Shown here in pieces: positions 1-7,188 of a stretch of DNA of 8,152 bases (its first letter is position 1; the number at the start of each line of letters is the position of its first letter). Where the stretch lies: NCBI GenBank assembly GCA_029931995.1, contig JAOZQX010000049.1, positions 1 to 8,152 of the forward strand. The letters are read 5' to 3'. The notes under the pieces were generated by a model. The model had not been told where the DNA came from and did not search any database. It worked only from the letters and a program-made list of their open reading frames with translations. The position numbers and the translations under genes are program-made. Source of the DNA: Bacteroidales bacterium (GTDB lineage Bacteria; Bacteroidota; Bacteroidia; Bacteroidales; GCA-2711565).

Positions 1-571
1 ACTCATTTTTCCACACCCTATTTAAAATTTCTTCGCGTGTAAAAGGTTTCCCCTGGTTTTGAAGTAAGAGTTTTAAAATTTCAAACTCCTTGCGGGTAAG
101 TTCAATTTCTTTACCATCGACTTTCAGTGAACGTTTTTCAATATCCAATACCAGATTTTCAATTTCAATTATTGAAGATTCGGAGGCTAGATAAGAGTCA
201 GAACGGGAAATAACAGCTCGAACTCTTGCAACCACTTCTTTAATAGAAAAGGGTTTGGTGATATAATCATCGCCACCTAAATTGAAGCCTGTAAGTAAAT
301 CGTTTTCAGCTGATTTAGCTGTGATAAATATAATCGGAATCTTGATTTTAAGCTCTTTTCTGATTTTTTCGGCAAGTTTAAAACCCGACATTTTCCCCAT
401 CATGACATCAAGTAAAATCAGATTATATTCTGATAAATCTAATTTTAAGGCATCTTCGGCGGAGAAGGCGACATCGGTTTTAAAACCTTCGCCATCTAAA
501 TTAAACTGAAGAATCTCGCAGAGGTCTTCTTCATCGTCAATAACTAAAATCTTGTATTTGTCTTCGCTCAT
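1..571 (-). CDS. phoB: PhoB-type response regulator (OmpR family), C-terminus cut by window edge
   Basis: This is a two-component response regulator with an N-terminal receiver and a winged-helix DNA-binding domain, likely the transcriptional activator of the phosphate regulon. The reading frame starts at the ATG read from 571 and stays open to base 1, giving 190 residues of a family usually about 225-235 long, so the final wing is missing. The receiver has the acidic pair D12-D13, the phosphoacceptor D55 in LILLDVMM, T84, and K106 in TKPF. The OmpR-type domain starts near residue 135; ELTRKEFEILKLLL and the helix before RVW are recognisable. The proline that usually follows DVMM is glycine here (G59), which I recall as common in Bacteroidota relatives. 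It lies 27 bp after phoU and is last of the visible operon. The family is certain. The PhoB role is inferred from the pst-phoU context, because no PhoR kinase is visible; a paralogous OmpR-family regulator is the alternative. Confidence 0.88.
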   Translation of the reverse strand, partial: MSEDKYKILVIDDEEDLCEILQFNLDGEGFKTDVAFSAEDALKLDLSEYNLILLDVMMGKMSGFKLAEKIRKELKIKIPIIFITAKSAENDLLTGFNLGGDDYITKPFSIKEVVARVRAVISRSDSYLASESSIIEIENLVLDIEKRSLKVDGKEIELTRKEFEILKLLLQNQGKPFTREEILNRVWKNE

Positions 572-598
572 GTTTTGACTTATTAGGCGTCTATAAAT

Positions 599-1291
599 TT
601 AGTCATTTTCTTCAATGTCCTGATGACGAATGTCTGTTCCTTCCATTGAGTAAATGGATGCTTCGGCAATGTTTGTGGCATGGTCGGCTATGCGCTCAAT
701 ACCTGAAAGTATGCTTTTTATATCGATAAAGCTTAAAAGCATTTCCTCTGTTTCGTTACATAAATCACCTTTTACAATGGATTTCTTTAATAATTCACGA
801 TTTAGTTCATCCACAACTTCATCATTTTTGATGGTCCAAATGGCATATTCCTTATCATTATTGGTAAAGGATAATAATGCTTTGTTAACCATATCTTTAC
901 TTTGAATAAGCATCTTATCTATAAGCTCAGAAGATCGTTGAAAAATTTTCGGGTCTTTCATCTTCCGAAGTTTGTAAACAATATTCATTACCAAATCACC
1001 GATACGCTCCATATTAATAATCATGCGATAACAGGCCATTACTTTACGGATATCGGAAGCAACAGGTTTGTACAAGGCAATGGTATTGATAATTCGCTCA
1101 CTGATCCTGACCTCGTAATTATCCATCTCTTCCTCGTTTGCTCTTATCTTAGCAAGGATATCTGATGGGTCATTGGGGTTATCAGAACTTATCAAGCTTT
1201 CGAGCAAATCTAATTGCTCCAGAGTGAGGTTTGCAAAGTCCTCAAAGCTTTTCAGTATTTTCTCAATTGCATGGTCCTTATTTGAAGTCAT
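599..1291 (-). CDS. phoU: Phosphate transport system regulator PhoU
   Basis: PhoU is a cytoplasmic all-helical protein that, in the known systems, links the Pst transporter to the PhoR kinase and keeps the Pho regulon off when phosphate is sufficient. The 230-residue product matches the family's usual length of about 220-240. The two tandem PhoU repeats each carry the metal-binding E-x-x-x-D signature: E95-R-I-G-D99 in repeat one and E199-R-I-A-D203 in repeat two. R96 and R200 follow the first acid in each. The start at 1291 is the first ATG of the frame, 17 bp after the pstB stop, with no clear Shine-Dalgarno. The C-terminal tail after about residue 215 is acidic and probably disordered. Position between pstB and the response regulator supports the assignment. 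Confidence 0.96.
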   Translation of the reverse strand: MTSNKDHAIEKILKSFEDFANLTLEQLDLLESLISSDNPNDPSDILAKIRANEEEMDNYEVRISERIINTIALYKPVASDIRKVMACYRMIINMERIGDLVMNIVYKLRKMKDPKIFQRSSELIDKMLIQSKDMVNKALLSFTNNDKEYAIWTIKNDEVVDELNRELLKKSIVKGDLCNETEEMLLSFIDIKSILSGIERIADHATNIAEASIYSMEGTDIRHQDIEEND

Positions 1292-1308
1292 AATACAAAT
1301 TTAAGATT

Positions 1309-2094
1309 TTAACCAAATTTTCCTGTTAAGTATTCTTCGGTACGTTTATCTTTTGGGTTTGTGAACATGTTTTTAGTTCGGTCGTATTCAACCAAATCGC
1401 CCAAGTACATAAACATTGAGTTGTCAGAAATACGTGCGGCTTGCGACATATTATGTGTTACCAAAACAATACTGTATTTCTGTTTGAGTTTAACCAACAA
1501 ATCTTCCACTTTAGATGTTGCCACCGGATCAAGGGCAGATGTTGGTTCGTCCAGTAAAATTACATCAGGCTGAAAAGCCAAGGCGCGGGCTATGCATAGG
1601 CGTTGTTGCTGGCCACCTGATAAGAATGTTCCTTTTTTGAATAAAGAATCTTTTACTTCATTCCATAAAACTACATCGGTTAAGGATTCTTCAACGATAT
1701 CATCTTTTTGTTGTTTTTTAAGACGTATGCCATTCAATTTATATCCGGCAATTACATTATCGTAGATACTCATGGTAGGGAAGGGATTGGGGCGTTGAAA
1801 AACCATTCCAACCCTGCGGCGTAAAGTAATGGTGGAAATATTATCAATATCCTTACCATTCAAAAATATCTTTCCTTTAGTCTCGATATTGGAATATAAA
1901 TCATGCATGCGGTTGAATGCACGAAGTAAGGTGCTTTTTCCACATCCCGAAGGACCCATAATGGCTGTAATCGCATTTCGTTTGATGTCAGCATTTACGT
2001 TGTCAACGGCATGTTTTCCGCCTTTTTCGTAAGCCACCGAAAGCTCTTTAATGCTTAGTACAGGTTTTTCTATGTTTAAATTATGTGTAATCAT
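1309..2094 (-). CDS. pstB: Phosphate ABC transporter ATP-binding protein PstB
   Basis: PstB is the ATPase of the high-affinity phosphate importer; a dimer on the cytoplasmic face drives PstC-PstA. The 261-residue protein has every ABC landmark in order: Walker A GPSGCGKST at 47-55, Q-loop Q100 within GMVFQRPNPFP, signature LSGGQQQR at 158-165, Walker B VILLDEPTSALDP at 178-190 with catalytic E183, and H-loop H214 in VTHNM. The FQRPNPFPTMSIYDNV stretch and the C-terminal region with YLGDLVEYDRT and TEEYLTGKFG are typical of PstB rather than of other importers. It begins 2 bp after the pstA stop, so the two are probably translationally coupled. No defect is seen. Confidence 0.98.
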   Translation of the reverse strand: MITHNLNIEKPVLSIKELSVAYEKGGKHAVDNVNADIKRNAITAIMGPSGCGKSTLLRAFNRMHDLYSNIETKGKIFLNGKDIDNISTITLRRRVGMVFQRPNPFPTMSIYDNVIAGYKLNGIRLKKQQKDDIVEESLTDVVLWNEVKDSLFKKGTFLSGGQQQRLCIARALAFQPDVILLDEPTSALDPVATSKVEDLLVKLKQKYSIVLVTHNMSQAARISDNSMFMYLGDLVEYDRTKNMFTNPKDKRTEEYLTGKFG

Positions 2095-2096
2095 TT

Positions 2097-2981
2097 TTAT
2101 GTTCTTTTGGCTGCAATGCGTTTAGAAATAAGATTTAAAGTCAGTACAAAGCCCATTAAAAACAGGGATGAGCTCCAAATTAAATCAACCATATTGGGAT
2201 CATTATAAAAATCCCAGATTAGTAAAGGCACAGCCGATGTAGGCTTATCAATATTTAAATTTACGATCGGGCTACCTAAAGCGGTTAGGAGTAGGGGGGC
2301 TGTTTCGCCCAAGACTCTTGAAATTGCTAAAAGTATTCCGGTTAATAATCCGCTCAAACTACTAGGTATTAACACTCGTAGCATTACTTTGTGATAGGGG
2401 ACACCCAGTGCAAATCCGGCTTCTTTAATGCTTTGAGGAATCATTTTTAGGGTTTCTTCCGTTGAACGAATGATTAGCGGAAGCATCATAATTGTCAGCG
2501 CTACTGCACCGGCTAGTGCTGAAAATCCATTGGTTACATTTTTAACTATCCATAGGTAGGCTATGAGTCCCAAAACGATGGAGGGTATTCCCTGCATAAT
2601 GTCAGAGATATCTCTTATGATCGCTGCATATTTTTTCTCGGTGTTTTCATAAAGAAAAATTCCAATCATTATCCCGATAGGAATAGCCATGAAGGATGCT
2701 AGGGTGACCATGAATAAGGTTCCCGTAATGCCATTTAAAATTCCGCCGGGAATAATCTCCCCATTGTTTATGGCAGTCATGGCTGCGAGGGTGTCGGGTG
2801 CAGTTTCGGTAAAGAAACTTAAATTGATTTGATGAATTCCCTTTGCTATGAGTTTATAAATAATTAAAACAACAGGAGAAATGGTAAGTAAGGATAAAAG
2901 TATAACCAGTCCGAGGAAGAGTTTATTCTTCTTTGAACGATAGTTGCTTTCTCCAGAGTTATTAATTATTACCAGCATCAT
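2097..2981 (-). CDS. pstA: Phosphate ABC transporter permease PstA
   Basis: PstA is one of the two inner-membrane permease subunits of the phosphate importer. The 294-residue protein has about six hydrophobic segments (near 21-43, 84-110, 129-146, 155-171, 208-230 and 266-286). The cytoplasmic EAA loop that docks on PstB is at 187-206, beginning EAGFALGVP. The family hallmarks GIPSIVLGL (131-139) and SRVLGETAPLLLTALG (221-236) are present. The chosen start is the first of two adjacent ATG codons; the second would remove only one residue. The N-terminal 20 residues are polar and cytoplasmic. The gene is 3 bp from pstC upstream and 2 bp from pstB downstream. Confidence 0.97.
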   Translation of the reverse strand: MMLVIINNSGESNYRSKKNKLFLGLVILLSLLTISPVVLIIYKLIAKGIHQINLSFFTETAPDTLAAMTAINNGEIIPGGILNGITGTLFMVTLASFMAIPIGIMIGIFLYENTEKKYAAIIRDISDIMQGIPSIVLGLIAYLWIVKNVTNGFSALAGAVALTIMMLPLIIRSTEETLKMIPQSIKEAGFALGVPYHKVMLRVLIPSSLSGLLTGILLAISRVLGETAPLLLTALGSPIVNLNIDKPTSAVPLLIWDFYNDPNMVDLIWSSSLFLMGFVLTLNLISKRIAAKRT

Positions 2982-2984
2982 AAT

Positions 2985-3836
2985 TTATGCGAATTTCTTA
3001 ATGATAAATTTTCCGGCGGCATTGATTAAGGCAGTTATTACAAAGAGTAATAAGCCTATTGCAATCAATGCGCTTAGTTTCAGTCCATCAGCTTCTCCAA
3101 ACTGATTGGCTATAACAGAGGCCATCGTATTGCCTGTATCGAATAATCCTTTTGGGATAGCATTTGTATTACCAATCAGCATGGTGATGGCCATAGTTTC
3201 TCCCAGGGCTCGTCCGAATGCCAAAATAAAACTGGCAAAAATTCCGGAGCGGGCGGTTGGGACGATCACATTAAATATAACTTCTAATTTCGTTGAGCCT
3301 AATGAATAGGCTGCTTCTTTTAAATCGTTGGGAACCATTGAAATGATTTCGGTACTTATGGAAGTTGCATAGGGGATAATCATAATGGCTAAAATCAGTC
3401 CAGAAGTAAATATTCCGTAACCTTGTGTGCTTAATCCTAAATCTACAATAAAGGGTCGTAAAACATAAAATCCCCACAAGCCATAAACTATGGAAGGAAC
3501 ACCTGCAAGTAAGTCAATCATTGTTCCTAAGCCTTTTGCAAACCATTTTCCTCTAAAATATTCTCCAATAAAGAGGGATGTTGCAAAAGCCAAAGGGATG
3601 CAAATAATTAATGCAAAAATGGAAGTGATGACGGTGCCTGCAATAAAGGATAAGGCTCCGTATTCTTCTCTTCCTTCGGTAGGATTCCAGGCGGATGAAA
3701 AGATAAATTTAAATCCATATTCATTAAAGACAGGAATGGATCCGCTCACGAGTGAGAAAACCATCCCTGTTGTAATTATGAGGATAATAAAAGAGGCAAA
3801 TAGTAAAACCCCTTTGCTTATTTTTTCACTGTTCAT
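2985..3836 (-). CDS. pstC: Phosphate ABC transporter permease PstC
   Basis: PstC pairs with PstA to form the transmembrane channel of the phosphate importer. The 283-residue product opens with a membrane helix (about 9-31). A periplasmic segment with AWNPTEG and YGALSFIAGTVITS (59-72) follows, which is diagnostic of PstC. Further helices lie near 73-92, 105-125, 142-160, 195-220 and 255-278. The hallmark AGVPSIVYGLWGFYVL starts at 111, and the EAA loop starts at E174 (EAAYSLGSTKLEVIF). The FGRALGETMAITMLIGN stretch near 207-223 is also family-typical. The start is the first ATG, 18 bp after the pstS stop. Length and motifs are complete. Confidence 0.97.
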   Translation of the reverse strand: MNSEKISKGVLLFASFIILIITTGMVFSLVSGSIPVFNEYGFKFIFSSAWNPTEGREEYGALSFIAGTVITSIFALIICIPLAFATSLFIGEYFRGKWFAKGLGTMIDLLAGVPSIVYGLWGFYVLRPFIVDLGLSTQGYGIFTSGLILAIMIIPYATSISTEIISMVPNDLKEAAYSLGSTKLEVIFNVIVPTARSGIFASFILAFGRALGETMAITMLIGNTNAIPKGLFDTGNTMASVIANQFGEADGLKLSALIAIGLLLFVITALINAAGKFIIKKFA

Positions 3837-3854
3837 TCTTAACTCGGAACTTGC

Positions 3855-4925
3855 TTATTGTTTAAGAATTGGTCTTCCGCTATAGGTTGTCGATTTTAAA
3901 ATCTCTTTAGCTCTTTCTACTGCTTTTTTTGGAAGTGGAGCATAATGAACCAGAGGAGCAATAGCCTGTGCTTCCTTGTCTATTAACCAATTTAAGAAGT
4001 TTACAGTTCCTTCAGCTTGTGCTAACGAGCGTCCGTTATAACTCTGTTCTTTATAAAGAATGATCCAGGTAAACCCGCTAATAGGGTATGCATAAGGATC
4101 GGAAGAGTTGGTAAGCATTACACGTGTATCTGCAGGTATTTCCACATTTGCAGAAGCACTGATGGATTCAATACTGGGCTCGATAAAATTGCCTGAGCTG
4201 TTTTTGATTTTTGCATAAGGTATTTTTTGCGCAAATGCATATTCAGATCCAATATAACCGATTGCACCGATAGTTTGTTTGATGGTTCCGGCTACTCCGG
4301 GGTTTCCTTTTGCTCCCATACCTACAGGCCATTTTAATGATTTTCCACGACCTACTTCAGTTTCCCATTTTGAACTGATTTTACTCATATAATCGCTGAA
4401 GATATAAGTGGTTCCACTACCATCCGAACGATGTACAAAGGTGATATCTAAAGTTGGGAAATTAGCCCCCGGATTTTCAGCTTTAATTTTAGCATCACTC
4501 CAGTTGGTGATTTCTCCCATAAAAATAGCTTCCAATAATTCGTTTGAAAGTTTTATTTCTTCAAGTCCGGGAAGATTGTAAGCAACAACAACAGCCCCTA
4601 AACAGGTAGGAATATGAATAACCTTGGCAGGCATATCAGCTGCTTTTTTATCACTTAAGAAAGCATCTGTTGCACCAAAGTCAACAACACGGTCTTTTAA
4701 GCTACGGATTCCACCACCGGAACCAATGCCGCCATAAGTAACCAGTGTTCCTTGTGTTTTAGTGTAGTTTTTGAATACCAAATTGTAATAAGGTAAAGGG
4801 AATGTAGCACCTGCTGCAGTCAAAGCAACTTTTTTACCAGAAGATGAACTGTCAGCTTTTTGTTCTGTATTGCCACATGATGTGATCATGAATATGGCAA
4901 TTAATAGGATTGTTAAATTTTTCAT
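3855..4925 (-). CDS. pstS: Phosphate-binding lipoprotein PstS
   Basis: PstS captures phosphate in the periplasm and delivers it to PstC-PstA. The 356-residue precursor has a lipoprotein signal peptide: a short basic start, a hydrophobic core at 4-13, and the lipobox I-T-S-C with C17 as the likely lipidated residue. A Ser-rich linker (26-29) follows. Binding-site motifs of the family are visible: AAGATFPLPYY from 37, GSGGGIRSL from 68, FGATDAFL at 83-90 and HRSDGSGTT at 165-173. The conserved ITNWSD (139-144) and the GAIGYIGSEYA region (220-230) are also present. It is the second gene of the operon, 32 bp after the porin stop. Lipid anchoring is expected to hold it at the inner membrane. Confidence in the family is very high. 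Confidence 0.97.
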   Translation of the reverse strand: MKNLTILLIAIFMITSCGNTEQKADSSSSGKKVALTAAGATFPLPYYNLVFKNYTKTQGTLVTYGGIGSGGGIRSLKDRVVDFGATDAFLSDKKAADMPAKVIHIPTCLGAVVVAYNLPGLEEIKLSNELLEAIFMGEITNWSDAKIKAENPGANFPTLDITFVHRSDGSGTTYIFSDYMSKISSKWETEVGRGKSLKWPVGMGAKGNPGVAGTIKQTIGAIGYIGSEYAFAQKIPYAKIKNSSGNFIEPSIESISASANVEIPADTRVMLTNSSDPYAYPISGFTWIILYKEQSYNGRSLAQAEGTVNFLNWLIDKEAQAIAPLVHYAPLPKKAVERAKEILKSTTYSGRPILKQ

Positions 4926-4957
4926 TGTTCTTTTGTTTTGATGTTATGTTGACCTAT

Positions 4958-5929
4958 TTAGATTTTGATTTCCAAATTCATAAATATTCCGGTCATATAT
5001 TTTTTTGAATTATCTTTTGGATTCCATCCTTGATAATTTGGAGAAATTTTGATTCCTTTTACCGGAGCATATTCAAATCCGGCAATGATAGTGCTTCCGT
5101 CTTTTTCGATATTCCAATCATCTTCAACTGAACTTAAATCATCATATCTTCCAAATACTTTGAATCTGCTGTTTACTTTATAAGTTGCATAAGCTGAAAA
5201 TCCACTCAAATTTTCACCATCGTGGTGTTTGTGATTTAATTGTCTGTTATATTCTGCACCAAGCGTAAAATCTTTTGCTTTATAACCGGCAAAAAATGAC
5301 CATGATTGTTGGTTTGCTTCATCTTTCTTGATGAAGTCATAATATCCTCTTAAGGTTAGTTCTTTAACAGGATTTATGCTTACTCCAAAACCATATCTTA
5401 ACGAAGAATCTGAAGCAATTTTCTTGTATCCTTCACCATTGGCTATCGTTAAGTCAAAACTTAAATGTTTATCAACTTTGTATGCGATGTTTACACCCAA
5501 GTCAGCACTTGAACCAAATTTATGTTCATCCTGAAATGATTTATAGATGTAACGATATCCCCAGTTTTTTTCCTGAGCCTTAAACTGAAGCAAGCCAATT
5601 AAACCAAAGTTTATGGTTAATCCATTGTTTTTATAGGTCATCATTGCATTTTTAAGATAAGCTGTCATTTGCAATCCTCCTACACCTGGATTACCTACAT
5701 CCAATGTGATTTTACCTGAGAAGTTTTTACTGAAATTGTAGTTATATCCGAAATATGCACGTTTAATCTCAAATACACTTTGACTTTCTCTATCAGAAAA
5801 CGTAGTGTTGAAATTCGAAAAGATTTTAACCGAAGTTTTTCCGCCAGGATTAAATTCTTCATCGCTTTGAGCGAATGATAAATTTCCCAGAATGAATGCT
5901 AAGACTAAAGTAATGCTAAGTTTTTTCAT
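4958..5929 (-). CDS. Outer-membrane beta-barrel porin of the phosphate operon (OprO/OprP-like)
   Basis: This 323-residue protein is probably an outer-membrane pore that admits phosphate or other anions. It starts with a Sec signal peptide (residues 1-20, cleavage likely after S-F-A before Q21). The rest is made of alternating polar and hydrophobic or aromatic stretches typical of antiparallel barrel strands, for example VKIFSNFNTTF, FEIKRAYFGYNYNF, DLGVNIAYKV, LTLRGYYDF and FSAYATYKV. The strand-turn pattern of a porin is clear. The precise family (phosphate-selective porin O/P type) is inferred partly from its place as first gene before pstS. It is shorter than the roughly 400-residue OprP of Pseudomonas, and the terminal residue is isoleucine rather than the usual aromatic. 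A basic or His-rich loop (H233, K234, H235, H236) and several Lys and Arg residues could attract anions. Start chosen at the ATG giving the intact signal peptide. Confidence 0.8.
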   Translation of the reverse strand: MKKLSITLVLAFILGNLSFAQSDEEFNPGGKTSVKIFSNFNTTFSDRESQSVFEIKRAYFGYNYNFSKNFSGKITLDVGNPGVGGLQMTAYLKNAMMTYKNNGLTINFGLIGLLQFKAQEKNWGYRYIYKSFQDEHKFGSSADLGVNIAYKVDKHLSFDLTIANGEGYKKIASDSSLRYGFGVSINPVKELTLRGYYDFIKKDEANQQSWSFFAGYKAKDFTLGAEYNRQLNHKHHDGENLSGFSAYATYKVNSRFKVFGRYDDLSSVEDDWNIEKDGSTIIAGFEYAPVKGIKISPNYQGWNPKDNSKKYMTGIFMNLEIKI

Positions 5930-5980
5930 TTTTTGTTTTAATTGATTTGTAAATTTTTAATTATTTTAATTTCTACGATA

Positions 5981-5988
5981 CAAAAGAA
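5981..5988 (-). promoter_or_regulatory. Candidate -7 element of the porin-pst operon promoter
   Basis: On the minus strand the octamer TTCTTTTG matches the Bacteroidota -7 consensus TAnnTTTG except for T in place of A at the second position. No good -33 TTG is seen at the normal distance; the phased repeats occupy that place, which fits an activator-dependent promoter. Transcription would start near 5974-5976, leaving a leader of about 45 nt before the porin ATG. Confidence 0.45.
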
Positions 5989-5996
5989 CAATGAAG

Positions 5997-6036
5997 ATGT
6001 TACGTAGAGATTATCGGAATGTTAAGAAAATATTAA
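5997..6036 (-). promoter_or_regulatory. Putative Pho box: four 11-bp phased direct repeats
   Basis: Read on the minus strand towards the porin, four hexamers occur at exact 11-bp steps: TAATAT (6035-6030), TAACAT (6024-6019), TAATCT (6013-6008) and TAACAT (6002-5997). The two upstream copies are preceded by T, giving TTAATA and TTAACA, which resemble the TTAACA units of Bacillus PhoP boxes and the TTAA-centred units of cyanobacterial Pho boxes. The 11-bp period places each copy on the same face of the helix, as PhoB-family dimers require. The array ends 8 bp before the candidate -7 element. Repeats and spacing are read directly; binding by the operon's own regulator is inferred. Confidence 0.68.
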
Positions 6037-6065
6037 AACAGCCATCAGTTGAGTGAGGCTGTTTT
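6035..6065 (-). terminator. Intrinsic terminator of the marR-methyltransferase operon
   Basis: A perfect 9-bp stem, AAAACAGCC (6035-6043) paired with GGCTGTTTT (6057-6065), encloses a 13-nt loop. On the minus strand it lies about 46 bp after the methyltransferase stop and is followed by a T-rich tract (TTTTAATATTTT, counting the end of the stem). The hairpin could also act on the plus strand, but no gene reads into it from that side. The tract merges with the first phased repeat of the Pho box. Confidence 0.82.
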
Positions 6066-6111
6066 ATAAAGTAAATATAAAGGATATAGTTTAAGGTAGG
6101 GCTAAGAATTT

Positions 6112-7188
6112 TTATTTTATGCCGCAGGCGATAAATATGTCGATTTGAGCTTCATCGCTGCAATCACATTTTGATGAAGTACAACAATCCTCATCCAAAC
6201 AATCCACTTCAGTGTTTTTAAACCCGGCTTGCTCAAAGTGTTTTTTTATATCATTCCGGTCAAAGCCAAGCCAACGGTCGTATTGCTCAAGTATTAGAAA
6301 TTTATCATCGTGCTTATCTATGTCTGTGATGATTAGTTTTCCGCCGGGCTTGAGTATTCGGTAAATCTCATTGATTGCCTTTTGGGGGGCATTCACATGG
6401 TGGAGATACATATTGCAAAAAGCAAAATCTACTGAGTTTTCTTTCAAAGGCAGATGATCGGAATCACCAACGAAATATTCTATATTATCAGAATCTTTAA
6501 ATTTCTTTTTCATCACATCAATCATGGCTTGCGATTGATCTATTGTTTTAATTTCTACGTTTTTATCTAATAAACCTTCTGTAATAAATCCGGTTCCTGC
6601 GCCAATATCAGCTACAACGCTTCCTGATTTTAGTCCTGCTTTCGCGAAAGCCTTAGTACGAATGTTTTCGGAAAAGAAGCCTTGTCGCATACTGTCCCAG
6701 TCATCGGAGACTTCATCAAAATACCATAAGCTTCCGGTATCTTTTATTTCTTTTTTTACTTCCTTAACAATTTCAATACTGCTTTGAACAAACTGAGGAC
6801 ATAGTTCATCAAATAAATTCTTTTCCTTTGCTTTTTGATGTTCATCAGCTTTGCCAATATCATATTTCAACAAAGTTGAGCAATCATTACTTCCGTGACG
6901 TTTAATAAATTTCTCATTAAAAAGCTCTGTGGCTTTGCGTATTATTTGTTTAGATTTTGTGTCCTCAGGAATCAGGTTTCCAAACTCAAGACCCAAAATC
7001 ATGTATGCACTTAAAACTGCCCCACAGGTTTTACCCTGATATCCTAGGCCGGCGCCAAGTCCAGAAGAAAGTTTATAGGCAATGTCATTGTTTATTCCAT
7101 AATCTGTTCCCAAAACTGTTAAAACACTTTGAGTACAGTTGCTGTCGTTCAAAAAAATATTTTTTGTTTTTTTAATTTTGTTAATCAT
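6112..7188 (-). CDS. C_GCAxxG_C_C-type redox domain fused to SAM-dependent methyltransferase with Cys-rich tail
   Basis: The 358-residue protein joins two domains. Residues 1-145 match the C_GCAxxG_C_C family (putative redox-active proteins): NCTQSVL with C18, the glycine-rich stretch ending in TCGAV with C55, NDCSTLL with C103, and LCPQFV with C130, all four signature cysteines. Residues 165-300 form a class I methyltransferase: motif I VADIGAGTG (192-200), an acidic motif II residue D217, CNMYLHHV near 258-265, and EIYRILKPGGKLIITDI (274-290). The tail carries C330, C335, C336, C341, C343 and C355, like a soft-metal site. The likely reaction is SAM-dependent methylation, perhaps of a metalloid or other thiol-bound substrate, but the substrate cannot be read from sequence; classic ArsM motifs are not obvious. 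It overlaps the upstream marR gene by 8 bp, so translation is probably coupled and repression shared. Soluble, no signal peptide. Confidence 0.87.
   Translation of the reverse strand: MINKIKKTKNIFLNDSNCTQSVLTVLGTDYGINNDIAYKLSSGLGAGLGYQGKTCGAVLSAYMILGLEFGNLIPEDTKSKQIIRKATELFNEKFIKRHGSNDCSTLLKYDIGKADEHQKAKEKNLFDELCPQFVQSSIEIVKEVKKEIKDTGSLWYFDEVSDDWDSMRQGFFSENIRTKAFAKAGLKSGSVVADIGAGTGFITEGLLDKNVEIKTIDQSQAMIDVMKKKFKDSDNIEYFVGDSDHLPLKENSVDFAFCNMYLHHVNAPQKAINEIYRILKPGGKLIITDIDKHDDKFLILEQYDRWLGFDRNDIKKHFEQAGFKNTEVDCLDEDCCTSSKCDCSDEAQIDIFIACGIK

Noticed and set aside
654..1165. Plus-strand open frames opposite phoU.
   Set aside because: They are antisense to a gene with clear PhoU motifs and have no recognisable protein features. 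The same holds for the plus-strand frames opposite the response regulator, pstB, pstC and the methyltransferase.
4926..4957. Possible separate promoter or attenuator between the porin and pstS.
   Set aside because: The 32-bp gap has no hairpin and no match to the -7 consensus, so it is best read as a simple operon spacer.
6112..7188. Calling the methyltransferase ArsM (arsenite methyltransferase).
   Set aside because: The post-motif sequence CNMYLHHV and the cysteine layout differ from classic ArsM, and no ars genes are adjacent. The metalloid role is kept only as a hypothesis.
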